This document shows positions 1 through 11,385 of a stretch of 64,000 bases of DNA, piece by piece. The DNA comes from Sanghuangporus weigelae. Lineage: Eukaryota > Basidiomycota > Agaricomycetes > Hymenochaetales > Hymenochaetaceae. The stretch spans positions 62,001 to 126,000 of the forward strand of contig CP137330.1 of the NCBI GenBank assembly GCA_033182465.1, read 5' to 3'. The notes under the pieces are model-generated. The model searched no databases. It saw only the letters and a list, made by a program, of their open reading frames with translations, and was not told where the DNA came from. Numbering within the stretch: position 1 is the stretch's first letter; each line of letters begins with the position of its first letter. The position numbers were made by a program, and so were the translations under genes.

Positions 1-1
1 T

Positions 2-1051
2 GATGCTCATCTTATGCTTGACGGTTCGCCGCCTCGAACACCAACGCCAACGCCGCCTGGTGGACCTCCCCGACGTCGACCTCCATCACCACCCAAGAAG
101 CAGGATCAGTCGATTCAATTCCTTACAAATCTCACATCAGCTCACATCAACCTTCAAGATGAGCTAGCAAGAGCTCGTCAAGGTCTGGTGCATGAGCTGG
201 TAGACGTTTTTGCTGTCGTTGAGGTTGGGGGCCGGCCTGCAGTTGGTGTTCGAGCGGGTACACCAGGCGACTGGGCCATCGGCGGGCTTGTTCTCCCTGT
301 TCCAGGAGACATGCGTCGTTTCCCCCCTGCGCATGTGAATGCTGCGCTCACGTTCACCGTTCATTTTATTGGCCTGCTTAGTTTCTATCTCGGCGTCAAG
401 TTACCTTTCGAGGTCAGTTGGAGTGGAGGGAAAATCGGTGTCGGGATACCAGAAATCTGTGCCGGGAGGGGAGGGGAAGGCGGTGCATGGGCGCGGTGGA
501 CTGCGAGATGTCCTCTGCATCTACCACTACATTCGAATGTGGTGAATAACAACTCCCCGCCGAATTCTCCGTTGGCTTCACCTCGTCAGTCAAGTCTACA
601 GTCTCCTTATTCCCCGTCTCTCTCATCAAGTACTCGACGCGAATCGCTGTCTTCCTCCACGACTAGAACAGCTCCCATAAACTCTTCGGCTTCCTTTCCT
701 ACCGCACTTGCCATGCTTTCGTACAACACTGCCTATCTTGCACATACACAAGGTGTAGATGTTCCGCTGTCCCTTGCCGCGTCTGGAGCAATTCTCCCCA
801 CATTGTGGGCTGTCTGCTGTAGTGCCGACCTCGGATGTCGATCACATGCGACGGGTTTGAGCGTAGACGCATTCGGAAGATTTGGACGGTTACCTCCTCC
901 GACTCACGGTTTCGCGCTCGATTTTCGGCAGCTGTTACAAGCGCAAGCGACTGCTACGGATCAGAACCCGGCACCACCCCGAACACGGATGCCGAGGGTC
1001 AGGGGTGAAAATATCACTGAGGAGGAGGAAGGATGGGAGGTCGTAGATTAA
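2..1051 (+). CDS. Atg14/UVRAG (Vps38)-domain protein, 3' part
   Basis: The reading frame is open to the left edge, so the gene begins outside the window; the ATG at 14 is probably internal. About 345 residues are visible. They start with a Pro/Arg-rich stretch (PPRRRPPSPP), then a short helix (NLTSAHINLQDELARAR), then a hydrophobic segment, LLSFYLGVKLPFEVSW, that resembles the conserved core of the Atg14/UVRAG/Vps38 family. A Ser/Pro-rich spacer follows, then an AMLSYNTAYLAHTQGVDVP motif typical of the same family, and an acidic tail ending EEEEGWEVVD. Family members are subunits of class III phosphatidylinositol 3-kinase (Vps34) complexes in autophagy or endosomal sorting. Atg14 and Vps38/UVRAG cannot be told apart here because the N-terminal coiled coil is missing. 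It is convergent with the mitochondrial L16 gene. Confidence 0.65.
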   Translation, partial: DAHLMLDGSPPRTPTPTPPGGPPRRRPPSPPKKQDQSIQFLTNLTSAHINLQDELARARQGLVHELVDVFAVVEVGGRPAVGVRAGTPGDWAIGGLVLPVPGDMRRFPPAHVNAALTFTVHFIGLLSFYLGVKLPFEVSWSGGKIGVGIPEICAGRGGEGGAWARWTARCPLHLPLHSNVVNNNSPPNSPLASPRQSSLQSPYSPSLSSSTRRESLSSSTTRTAPINSSASFPTALAMLSYNTAYLAHTQGVDVPLSLAASGAILPTLWAVCCSADLGCRSHATGLSVDAFGRFGRLPPPTHGFALDFRQLLQAQATATDQNPAPPRTRMPRVRGENITEEEEGWEVVD

Positions 1052-1740
1052 GGGGCATACATAACAGTGATCTCATGCCACACTGTAATCAATATCTTGT
1101 TTGCATTGTAATCCGCTGTCTCTGCATATCGTCTCTGTAAATAATAGAAAGTCCCTGTATTCTCAAAACGCAGTTGGTTTTTCTTCGCTGGATACTCGCC
1201 ATTCGAGCCGTGGTGTCTGAACGAATCATTTTTCCGGGCCATTCATTCGGACGAACCGGCTTGCTAGACCAACAGTAAGGATTGAAGGAAAGGACGACCA
1301 TCGCTTCGTTCTCTTCGTAGCATATTTTGTGAACAGATACCGCGTTGGATCCCGCCATCTGTCGACATAGTGAGAAACTATGTTCAAATGAATTAATTTG
1401 CTACAGTCATTTGACGACTCTCAAAATGCCGACGACGCCCCCATTATGAGTTAGTACGGAGAGCCCATGAGAAAACACTGAAAGCTGGAAGAAGAAGAAA
1501 AAAGAGAAAACGGCGAAGCAGTCATAGATAAAAGATGTAGGTCCGTGCATCTAGAAACACCGCACTCAAGAAGTCTTCACAAATTTGAATTGAACCGGAC
1601 GCCAGGTCAACGTTGCTTATTTCTGCCTCTACCACAAGATTCTGCATCGAGACGGCTTGGTGCTGATAAAATGGGCCATGTACGGAGTATGTGAAGTAAC
1701 ATTTGATTAACACGACGAACGGTGACAATCAGAGGCCATC
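1052..1740. other. Intergenic, convergent 3' ends
   Basis: About 690 bases lie between two convergent stop codons. Only short open frames without recognisable similarity are present. It probably contains the two 3' UTRs; no repeat or RNA gene was recognised. Confidence 0.5.
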
Positions 1741-2588
1741 TTAAACAACCGCCGAGGGAGCAGGTGGACTAGATGGTTGAATGTGTTCATGATCCTTTAC
1801 ATTCGCCAGATCTGGAAGAATTTCGAGATTCCCGAGACGAGGAGGAGAGCGGCGCGTGACGAATTCCGTAATGACTGGAAGTTTGTTGCTTGCTTGTCGT
1901 AAAGCTAGATGGAAGTCAGATGTTTGCGAAAGGCACAGGAAAGATGAGTGATGCTGACTGTCGCGAGCGAGTTCCTCTCTTATTGGTACACCTCCAATCT
2001 CAAGAATAACGCGTCCGGTAGGGACACTGAGGCATGAGCGTCCATTAGTTTAATCTAACGAGTGAATTGATATTGATATTGCTGGACATACCGTGTCGCC
2101 CAGAACTCGAAAGTCCCCTTCCCTTTCCCCATACGCGTCTCATTTCCCTGTAACGTAGCTGATATTCAGGATTCCCATTCTTGTAATTACTATAGAGTAG
2201 AGCGTACCTTTATGCAGACAGGAATGTCGGGAAAGACTCGGAGGTACACCTGAGCGCCCTTGATGACCTTGAGCTTGCGTTTGATGAGTTCTCGCACGGT
2301 CTCGAGCTGCTTGCCAGTCAAGCGAGCACCATTGCCCCTTATACGAATTCCATAGTCGCCAAAGGCAAGCGTCGTGCCCTTTATCGAGCCTCCGGTTGGA
2401 ATTGGGATGACACCCTTTTGCCGCTTGAGCCATTTCACCTTGCGCGGTGCAAGCTGCGACCGGTGTCGAACGAAAGTTGAAGGTACGCTGGTCGGGGCAC
2501 ACGACGACAACGGGGGCAGCCGTAGCCTCGAGAAAGCGGAAGACAGGGAGAACATCGTGCCCGTTGCCAGTGCACAGTCAAGATTCAA
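1741..2588 (-). CDS. MRPL16: Mitochondrial ribosomal protein L16 (uL16m)
   Basis: Three exons can be joined in frame: 2208-2588, 2092-2147 and 1741-2026, giving 240 residues. The N-terminus is basic and Ser/Arg-rich (MNLDCALATGTMFSLSSAFS) as expected of a mitochondrial presequence. The L16 core follows: RKVKWLKRQKGVIP, GDYGIRIRGNGARLTGKQLE, then across the first splice IKGNETRMGKGKG, FEFWATR and VPTGRVILEIGG. These are signature uL16 segments that contact 23S-type rRNA near the peptidyl-transferase centre. The C-terminal extension (about 60 residues beyond the bacterial core) has no recognised domain. It is divergent from PRP3, with 141 bp between start codons. Confidence 0.93.
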
Positions 2589-2729
2589 AGAAATTCAAAG
2601 TTAATGTTAGAGTTAGAGCACGTGAGGATCACATCACAAATGTGACTGCCCACCGTCACGACCTCTGGGTCACGGCACATTCGTTGACTGACAACTACGA
2701 TCACGACCACAGCGGCGGCGGCGACAACG
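2589..2729. promoter_or_regulatory. Shared promoter region MRPL16 / PRP3
   Basis: 141 bp separate the divergent ATGs of the mitochondrial ribosomal protein gene and PRP3. Both promoters and 5' leaders must overlap here or extend into the neighbouring gene. No clear TATA box was seen; short GGCGGCGG runs precede the PRP3 ATG. Confidence 0.5.
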
Positions 2730-4884
2730 ATGAGCAAGCGGCCGCTCGAAAGCAACGGTGATGGCTCAGCCTCGAAGAAGGTGAAAAGGTGCGGTCGTTC
2801 ATTTCGTCGGCTGCTTTTTGTCTGATTCGTTTTCTTTATTACAGTGATGTTGTAAGTCCCGTCTCTTTCTCAAGGTGAATATCTTCAACCCAATCCCTGA
2901 CATTGTTTCTATAACCTCTTTCAAATCGGCAGACTCCTTCATCTCTCTCTCGACCAGGCTCAGCGGTATGTGCTTTGATTCTTAAGTATCATTTTTTATT
3001 TCTTACTCTGTGACTAGATTTCTCCAGATGAGCTCATCAGGCAGAAACGTGCAGAAATTCAGGCCAAGATCAAAGCCATGACCGGCAGGAATGCAGCCCT
3101 ACATAGCGCGGCAGCCCCAGTGGCTCCCCTGAAACCTGCGATTCAGGCGCCGAAACCCTCAACGAGTCCCGCTGCTGCTGAAGAGCTGGCGCGACGTGTT
3201 GATGAGGCGAAAAAGAGAGTTGCCGAAGCTCAGCACAGAATGGCTGTGAAGGATAATCCTTATCTGGTGGGTACTTAAACTATTTGTCCGTACGCGTATT
3301 GTCTGAACTCAAGTGACAGGCTGTAGCGCAAACTGGGAAGAAGAAAGCTCAACCATCTGAGCCAGCACCTCAAGGAGCGGGGCTCAAAATGGCGGCGCAC
3401 CCCTTGCTATTGGATACGGCCGTTCCGGCCCCTCAGTCAAAGAAAGATAAGTATAAGCCGATGCAGCCGAAGTTTGCATCGATCAAGGCAAATGTGCGGA
3501 ACACTCCGACTTCGACGCCTCCTCCGGCTGTTGTCCCTTCACCCGTTCCGGAAGTCAAGGCGAATCCGTATGCCTCTCAAGATGCCGCATCCGGTTCGTT
3601 TGAGGGTGCTGCTCCAAAAGAGCGCGCCTCTCGCTCATTCCGCTTCAATCAGAAGGGCAAATATGTTCAAATTGCGAACAAGGTCCGTCAAGAAGCACAA
3701 TTGGAGGATCTTAAGCAGCGTATCGCGGAAAGCGCGCGTAAAGCGGGTTTGGATGGCGAATTCGAGACCGTAGAAAAGAACATTAGAGTGAGTCTCTGAA
3801 GCAATCTACGATAGATTCCAACTAACTCTGCTATCAGCGGGAAGCTCCACCGAATGCAGAATGGTGGGATATGGCGCTCTTGTCCAACAAGACGTACGAC
3901 GATCTGGAAGCCGGAATATCAGCGCTCAATATTCGTACTGCTGATTCCCCAATCACACTTTACGTGCAGCATCCTATTAAAATTCCTGCGCCCGGCGACA
4001 AAGACAAGATTGAACTTAAGCCGCTTATGCTTACAAAGAAGGAGCAAAAGAAGATGCGGAAACAACGCCGGCAGGCAGAGCTGCAGGACAAGAACGACCG
4101 TATCCGTATGGGTCTCCAACCACCTGATCTTCCCAAAGTCCGCCTTGCAAATCTTATGAAAGTCCTAACGAGCGATGCCGTGCAGGATCCGACACGCGTC
4201 GAGGCCAAAGTACGGCGTGAGGTTGCGATGCGTAGGCATAATCACGAGAAGATGAATACGGAGCGCAAGCTGACGGACGAACAGCGTCGCGAGAAGATAG
4301 AGAATAAGAAGCTCGAAGAAGAGAAGAAGGGTCTTGTCGGGTCTGTTTTCAAGTAAGTGTTGCGACTTCAATATTGCACGGCATCTTAATAACTCTTTTG
4401 CAGGGTTAAAACATTGTCCGATCCTTCGCATCGTTTCAAAGTACGCAAGAATGCGGAACAATTGAACCTAACAGGCATCGTCATCTTCCATCCTCAGTTC
4501 AGCATGATCTACGTCGAGGGAGCAGTAAAGTTTATTCGGCAGTATAAGCGTCTCATGCTACACCGTATTCACTGGACAGAGGCATCGCGAGCACGAGGGG
4601 AGGAAGAAGTAGAATACGAAAAGGCCGAGGATGGCGAGGCAGGAATGAGAGCCACGAGCGTACCAAAGCAACCAGAGCAGGAGGACGAGTTTGGTTCGGC
4701 GTCGCTTGAGGATAATCGGTGTGATCTGGTCTGGGAAGGCCAACTGCGAGAACGTATTTTTAAGACGTTTCGTCCGAAGAGCTGTCCAACAGACAACACA
4801 GCGAAGGAGGCTTTGGGTCCGAAGATGGCAGGCTTCTGGGACCAGACGAAGAACTGGAAGCCTGAAGAAGTGGAATTATTCTGA
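2730..4884 (+). CDS. PRP3: U4/U6 snRNP splicing factor Prp3
   Basis: The start at 2730 gives MSKRPLESNGDGSASKKVK, a basic N-terminus. Exon 2 is only 7 nt (2845-2851), bounded by AG and GTAAGT and needed to keep frame: VK-SDV-TPSSLSRPGSA. The next exons carry ISPDELIRQKRAEIQAKIKA, a conserved Prp3 N-terminal segment, and a long Pro/Ala-rich linker. The PRP3 domain follows (RQEAQLEDLKQRI; EWWDMALL; LTKKEQKKMRKQRRQAE). The C-terminal ferredoxin-like domain (formerly DUF1115) has the hallmark segments HRFKVRKNAEQLNLTG, HPQFSMIYVEG and KFIRQYKRLMLHRIHW. Prp3 binds U4/U6 di-snRNA in the tri-snRNP and is essential for pre-mRNA splicing. A 30-residue acidic insertion (EEEVEYEKAEDGE) sits in the C-terminal domain before the final WEGQLRERIFKTFR segment. 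The call is secure; exact middle splice sites are by eye. Confidence 0.95.
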
Positions 4885-5203
4885 GGATTATGTTTGTCTT
4901 TCCCATGTCGCCTGTATATTTACGTTTGCAATGCCTCTAATTTAGAGCGTGGTTCGTCTCAGCGCTTTCCTGATCAGTGCATTGCTCGGTCAAATAATGG
5001 ATGGGCACAGTATGTATTGAATTGTCTAGCAAGAGACACTCGGGCGGGTATTACGAATTGCGTTTCCTTGTGTCCATGTTGCTATGACAATTCAACAAAA
5101 CTTTGTTCACATTGGTATATTGCGGGATATACACATAGTTCGATATCGTGTTTCAACGAAACCAGTTCAGCAGCATACAGCGTTGTAAGTTGAAACGCAC
5201 TAT
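4885..5203. other. Intergenic, convergent PRP3 / GH12
   Basis: About 320 bases of 3' flank between convergent genes. No open frame with recognisable similarity and no repeat was seen. Confidence 0.5.
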
Positions 5204-6406
5204 TCATAGTGTCGCGATGGCGACGCTATAGCTCTCCGTGAGCAGATCCGCATATCCAGTGAATGGCTCAGTTCCAGCCTGGATGGAATGCAAGTACTTG
5301 TTGCGAAAATGAGTCAGCACCGTGTCCAAGAAGACAGTTCAAGAAGACAGTTCAATGACTGGCTGACCTGACTGGAGGACATCCCTTGATTTTCGATGAG
5401 ATATCCTACGAAGTTTGCTCAGTATTCAAAACACACTCTCAGCACATGGAGCAGCGTACGGATGAACTCGTTCAGGTCTGCGTTGAAAGCTTGCTCGTCT
5501 CCATCGAGGATAACAAACGAGAGCACCTCCCAGTTCTGATTTGGGCCTCTCCAAAGATCCCAATTATGCCCCGCTAAGCTTACAGCGCTTATAACTGGAG
5601 AACCGACTGGTTGGACGCTAGAGACGATCGTAGGATGAGCTTCAAAAGAGAAAAGACCAAAACAGGATGCCATACCCTCCTTTGCCGGATAACCATATCA
5701 TGCTGAAGTTATCTATGATCAGTAAAGTTCATCATATTTCGTCGAGGAAGCTACATTTCATAGGCGGAACTGGGAGAAGCTGGTGTACCGGATGTCGTGG
5801 GGCCAATCCAGAGATCGTATCTTTTGTTAATGTTAGCAAGAAGAAGCACTTGAGACGAAGAATATCCGTACGCGACGTCAGCGCGGATGCCGGGAGACTC
5901 TACCGTGTATCTCCAGTCCCATGTTGTCGGAGCTGAGACGATGCTTCCAACCTTTGTATTGCACGAGACGTTAGAGAGCTGTATGTTGAATCTGGGAACG
6001 AATTTACGTACTTGAACACCCTTTGCAGACAGGTGCTCGACGTTCGGATCTGCATTAAGACAATTGTCCGATCTGAGTACAGCGGTGCGTGGGGCGGACA
6101 GTAAGTTTCCGTACAGGTTTTGACACTGTTTTCGCTGTTGGACCAGATCCACGCAGTGCTCCACGAAACAACATCGTCATTTGCGCTGATAAGCGTCAAG
6201 TTCTGGTTGCCTACACCAGAATCTGTTGTGTAACCTGATGAGTCGACCTCTTTCAGAGAGATAACGAGTAGCAGGAGCAACACACCAGCGCCCCAGAGGT
6301 TCTGACAGAGTACGTAGTTACCAGCTGGTAGACAGTCATCTCTGCCAGTTATTGTCTGAGCAAGTGCTGCGGCGGAAAGAGTCGCGAGAACTAGATGAGT
6401 ATGCAT
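5204..6406 (-). CDS. Secreted GH12 endoglucanase / xyloglucanase
   Basis: The start at 6406 gives a signal peptide (MHTHLVLATLSAAALAQ), then NYVLCQNLWGAGYTTDSG and VVSWSTAWIWSNSENSVKT. These match the NLWG and SWSTxWxW blocks of glycoside hydrolase family 12, beta-jellyroll endo-beta-1,4-glucanases or xyloglucanases. Further blocks are APTTWDWRYT, ADVAYGYSS, SAYEIMIWLSG (nucleophile Glu in YEIMIW, rebuilt across a 5' GT/3' AG intron near 5700-5750), HNWDLWRGPNQNWEVLSF and SIQAGTEPFTGYADLLTES (acid/base Glu). Family length and order are normal and the enzyme should act outside the cell on hemicellulose or amorphous cellulose. The last exon junction is unclear: a 13 bp tandem duplication at 5328-5353 lies just upstream of VLTHFRNKYLHS, an in-frame TGA sits at the repeat junction, and no good acceptor AG lies between. 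The allele may splice differently or be damaged. Confidence 0.85.
5328..5353. repeat. 13 bp tandem duplication at last GH12 splice junction
   Basis: AAGAAGACAGTTC occurs twice head-to-tail (5328-5340 and 5341-5353). It lies at the point where the last intron of the GH12 gene should end. Confidence 0.9.
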
Positions 6407-7061
6407 GAAGGATGTTTACAAAGTCTTGCTTGGGTTCACAAACAGAATCCCATCTCTTATAGAGATAAGACAGATAACAACAGTGCCCAATACTTCCTGC
6501 AAAGGCGAAGACACCGAGGATTTTCAATGTTCGTCATGATCTCCCTGAACGGAATATATGGAGAAATCATTGATTGTGCAAGCGACTTTTCTCCGTAGAC
6601 GGGATCTGAAAAAGACTCAAGAATACTGGATTACAGTACAATGCTAGACACATGAACGGGAAAGTCAAGTATCTCTAGCTCTATCCCGTTTTTGAACGCC
6701 ATGATGATCAGAACACATCCACCGGCTTCATATGTGTCCATTATAGAGCAGATGTTATCTCAGGAGATTTCTTAGCTGGAGTTGAGGTATGAACAGAGTG
6801 TGAAATAGACAAGACTCGGAAGCAGAGAGGCCTAGATGGTAAAAAATCATTTTCGTATCTAGGTTAGGCCACAACATGACAGTCAGTCCAATATGATATG
6901 AGAGTTGGTTATGTAATGCGTGATTTGATGATAAGGTGACGTGACCGACGCGTTTCAGCCATAAAGCCTGCAAGAGCGCGTCGCGTAGTATCCTTTCAAG
7001 CATTCGTCCACTGCAAAAGTGCTTACTGCTGCTGGCACGAAATAATCAAGCAGACTTCAAC
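6407..7061. other. Intergenic, divergent promoters of GH12 and MSH2
   Basis: About 650 bases between divergent starts. Short open frames show no recognisable protein. It is AT-richer than the flanking genes and presumably holds both promoters. Confidence 0.45.
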
Positions 7062-10000
7062 ATGGCATTGATGTATGGCAAGGAAAAGAACGAGGATCAT
7101 GAATTTGGTCCGCAAACTTCTGTTCAAGCATTGTGCATAGTGCACTTCTAACCTAATGATACGCTTTTGTCAACAGACCAAGTAGACGTCGGGTTTATTT
7201 CGTTCTTCAGCAAGCTCCCACCGAAGCGCGCGGATACGATTCGCCTCTTTGATCGGCGCGACTTTTTCTCTGCACACGGGGACGATGCGCTGTATATTGC
7301 CATGCATGTTTTCCGTACCCAATCCGTACTCAAGTATCTCGGCTCTGGAGGCAAAGCTGGTGGCCTTCCTAGCGTCACTATGAGCAATAACGTGGCCACC
7401 GCCTTTCTCCGTGATGCACTCACGGCTCTGCAGCTCCGTGTTGAAATTTGGACATCTGAGGGAGGCAAGAAAAGTACAAAATTCAAATTAGAGAAGGAGG
7501 TATGGCGGCCCTATTTTATTTATTTATTTCCCGAGAAGTAAATTTGACATGTTTACTTGTAATCTGGTCCGCAGGCGTCCCCGGGTAATCTGCAAGCGGT
7601 AGAAGATCTCCTTTTTGTGAATACGGACCTTGTTTCCGCTCCAATTGTTATGGCAGTAAAGATTGGTGCATCGTCGACGCTAGGCATGTCTTCATTTATT
7701 CCGGAAATCTCAGTTAATAATGACATACTTGAGTAGCCGGACCATCCAATGCCAAGTCTAAGACCGTCGGAGTGGCATTCGCTGATACATCTGTGAGAGA
7801 GATAGGCGTCTCGGAGTTTGCGGATAGTGACTTATTTTCAAATGTGGAGGTAATTCTGGGTTGATTTCATGACATTGTATGCTCGCTCATGAATGTTTCA
7901 ATCATATAGTCACTAGTGATACAACTCTCGGTGAAAGAAGCAGTCATATCAATGTCCTCAAAGTCAGGCAATACCGATCGAGATCTCGAGCTGAACAAGC
8001 TCAAGGGGGTCTTTGAACGTTGCGGGGTTGTAATAACGGAACGTAAACAAAGTATGATTATTGTTTTGGCTTCGCAGGGGAGTGGACTGGCTTACCAATA
8101 TTCTGGACAGGTGACTTTGCTACGAAGAATATTGAACAGGATCTCGCTTTTCTTGTTAAATCCGAAGCCGATGTAGATATCACTGCAACAATACGTAAGT
8201 CACGGAGGGTTGGTATAATCGCTGCATGACTGATATATACAGCTGAGCTGAATTCGACGTCATCCGCGTCTTCCGCTCTAAGCGCATTGATTTCGTACCT
8301 GTCTCTTCTCGGAGATACTTCGAATCACAACGCTTATACTCTCAAAACTCATGACTTGTCTCAGTTTATGAGACTTGACGCAAGCGCTCTTCGAGCCCTC
8401 GGTCTAGTTGGCGATGGGGTGAGCTTGATTTTCTATCTAAGTATACATCTGCTGAATAATTTCAAGACGACGGCAGGAAAAAATACGACACTCCATGGCC
8501 TTCTAAATAAATGCAAGACAGGCCAAGGCACGCGTTTGCTGAGTCGTTGGCTCAAGCAGCCTCTGGTAAATCTCCACGAAATCCGTGAGTTCCGCGTTAT
8601 CATCCGTCTTTGTTATTCTTTATGACACGTATCAGAAAAGCGCCTAGACCTGGTCCAGACCTTCATACACGATTCTAACACGAGGCGGACATTGCAGGCG
8701 AGTTTTCTTTTCTTTTTCTTTTTTGAAGAAGCAATATCACCATTACTGAACCGAAGTATAGGATGATTTCTTGAGAATGATGCCGGATATGCACCGCATC
8801 AGCAAAAGATTCCAGAGATCAGTGGCAACACTGGAAGATGTCGTCCGAGTGTATCAGGCCGCACAGAAAGTATGGCGTTACTGAGTGGAGAAGCCGGCAC
8901 TTATGATATTCTTTACAGCTGTCTGGTTTGATTGAAGCACTAGAGGCAGTGGAGACAGAAAAGGTTGACCACACTCGACTGGTGGAAGAAGTCTATCTGG
9001 TTAAATTAAAGGTTCCAGCTAGTTGCCATGCCTGCCAAGGATCAATAACTGATTGATGCATGACAGGAGCATAGCCAAAGTCTCGAGAAATACTCGGAGA
9101 TGGTGGAGCAAACACTTGATCTCGACGAGCTCTCATCACATAACTTTGTCATTAAACCGGACTATGACGACAAGTTACGAGAACTTGCGGATAAACTCAT
9201 GGAAATCCGAGATGGGCTGGATACGGAGCATCGAAAGGTCGGCCGTGAGCTCAGTTTGGAACTTGACAAAAAGTTGCATCTGGAGAACAGCCAGCAATAC
9301 GGGTACTGCTTCCGTATTACAAAGTCCGTAAGTGCAAATGTGCATTTATTGGGTTGTGTTCAGTCGTCTTATATCTGAGCTATTGTGTCTAGGACGCTAA
9401 GGTTCTGCATGATCAAGAAGGCTTTATCGAGTTAGGCACGAACAAAAGCGGGGTCTACTTTACCACCAGGAAGCTAAAGGACCTTGCTGCTGATTATCAA
9501 GAGATCACTGATTCATACTCAAGAACTCAGAGCGGTCTTGTGAAAGAGGTTGTCAACATTGCAGGCAAGTACGAAGTGTATCAAAGCCGTGAATCGTACT
9601 TATGCATCTCCTGTAGCAACCTACACACCTGTTTTGGAAGCTCTAGACGACCAAATAGCTCATCTGGATGTGATAATAAGGTGAAGTTTATGACCAAGTC
9701 TCCAGTTGCATACGTTAAAGGAAGCATTTGCTTAGTTTTGCTCACGTTTCCGTCAATGCACCTGAAGAATATGTCAGACCGAGATTGTTACCGAAGGGTC
9801 TGTTGTAAACAGTGCAACTTTTTCGGTTCTCATCGTTCTTTTGTAGGTGGAGGAAGCCTCATACTGAAGAATGCTAGACATCCGTTGCTAGAAGTTCAGG
9901 ACGACATCAGCTTTATACCCAATGATAATGAAATGATCAAAGGTGAGTATGACATATTAGGGAATGCAGAAGAGTGTCTGAAAGAGCAAAAGGGGAGAGC

Positions 10001-11230
10001 GAGTTTCAGATTATCAGTAGGTCTACTCTCGTTTGACGCGAGTCGCCTCTCTTATCGTCTTCCAGCTGGTCCCAATATGGGCGGGAAGAGCACATACATT
10101 AGACAGGTGGATGCTGGCCTTCCTCCCCCGCATATTCCTACTTGGATTGACTTGCGTTCGCAGGTTGGGGTGATTGCTTTGATGGCCCAGACTGGCTGTT
10201 TCGTGCCTTGCTCAGAAGCTCAATTGCCGATCTTCGACTCAATCCTCTGCCGCGTTGGGGCCGGGGACAGTCAATTAAAAGGCGTCTCGACTTTCATGGC
10301 AGAAATGCTCGAGACGGCAACGATCCTGAAGGTTTGAGTTATCCTTAGTGCGCAATTTCGGAAGCTGACGTGGGGCATTTCACAGTCAGCGACACAAGAC
10401 TCCCTCATTATCATCGATGAACTAGGGCGAGGTATGTATGCAGTCGTTCCGTGCCGATCGGTGTTCTGATCTGATATACATTTTAGGCACTTCAACTTAT
10501 GACGGCTTCGGTCTTGCTTGGGCGATCTCAGAGTGAGTTTACTCTCTGGTTCTTCTGGGTGGGGCGCTGATAACATCTTTCAGACATATAGCGTCACAAA
10601 TACACGCCTTTTGTCTTTTTGCAACTCATTTCCATGAATTGACCGCACTAGACCAACAAATACCTCATGTCAAGAACTTACACGTCGTTGCGCATGTATC
10701 CAAAACAGGCGAATCAACCCACGACCGTGACATCACATTACTGTACAAGGTAGAACCAGGTGAGAAACTCCCGCGGGCTTGTTTGCTTGGGAGCTAGTTT
10801 GATTTATTACCTTGTTGCCAAAGGGATATGTGATCAGAGTTTCGGTATTCATGTAGCTGAGCTTGCTAACTTCCCGGAGAGTGTCATCAAAGTACGCAGT
10901 CATTTCTCCTTTTGTTCTCTTCCTGATTGACATGTTCCTTCTCAGCTTGCCAAAAGGAAAGCAGACGAACTGGAGGATTTTGGCGGTGAACACGAAAAAG
11001 AGCATTCGCACCCAAACGACGTGATAGACGAGGGCAGCAAGCTTGTCGAAGAGATTCTCCGCGAATGGGGACAACGATGTTCCGCATCTGAACAAGATGG
11101 CGAAGATGTTATCATGGATGATGACGAGAAAGTCGAGAAGGATATCGCAGTGCTCAAAGCGTGCATCAGAAAATACCAAAACCAGATTGAAGGCAATCCG
11201 TGGATCCAGTCTCTTCTTGCAACGCTGTGA
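7062..11230 (+). CDS. MSH2: DNA mismatch repair protein Msh2
   Basis: A short first exon (7062-7107) gives [15 protein letters not shown]. It splices in frame at 7177 to [20 protein letters not shown] and [20 protein letters not shown], the MutS domain I of Msh2; the ATG has A at -3 and G at +4. About 13 introns follow. Later blocks are [20 protein letters not shown] in the lever/core domain and the Walker A loop [14 protein letters not shown] near 10070. [19 protein letters not shown] and [19 protein letters not shown] come next, then Walker [18 protein letters not shown] and [11 protein letters not shown]. The C-terminal dimerisation helices end [11 protein letters not shown]. Msh2 pairs with Msh3 or Msh6 in the nucleus to recognise mispairs and loops. 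All ATPase motifs are intact, so the gene appears functional. The exact boundaries of middle introns were not all resolved. Confidence 0.95.
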
Positions 11231-11385
11231 AGCATTGTTATTGCTCTATAAACTGCTATTGTCTGCATGATTGCTATCATATCGTATCATATTGCTGTCA
11301 CATGTAAATAGTCTAGTCATCTCGGTAGTCATCTTCAGCTTATTTTGGTGACATGTTTTAGTCGCTCTGAGGTTTGACGTGCTGA

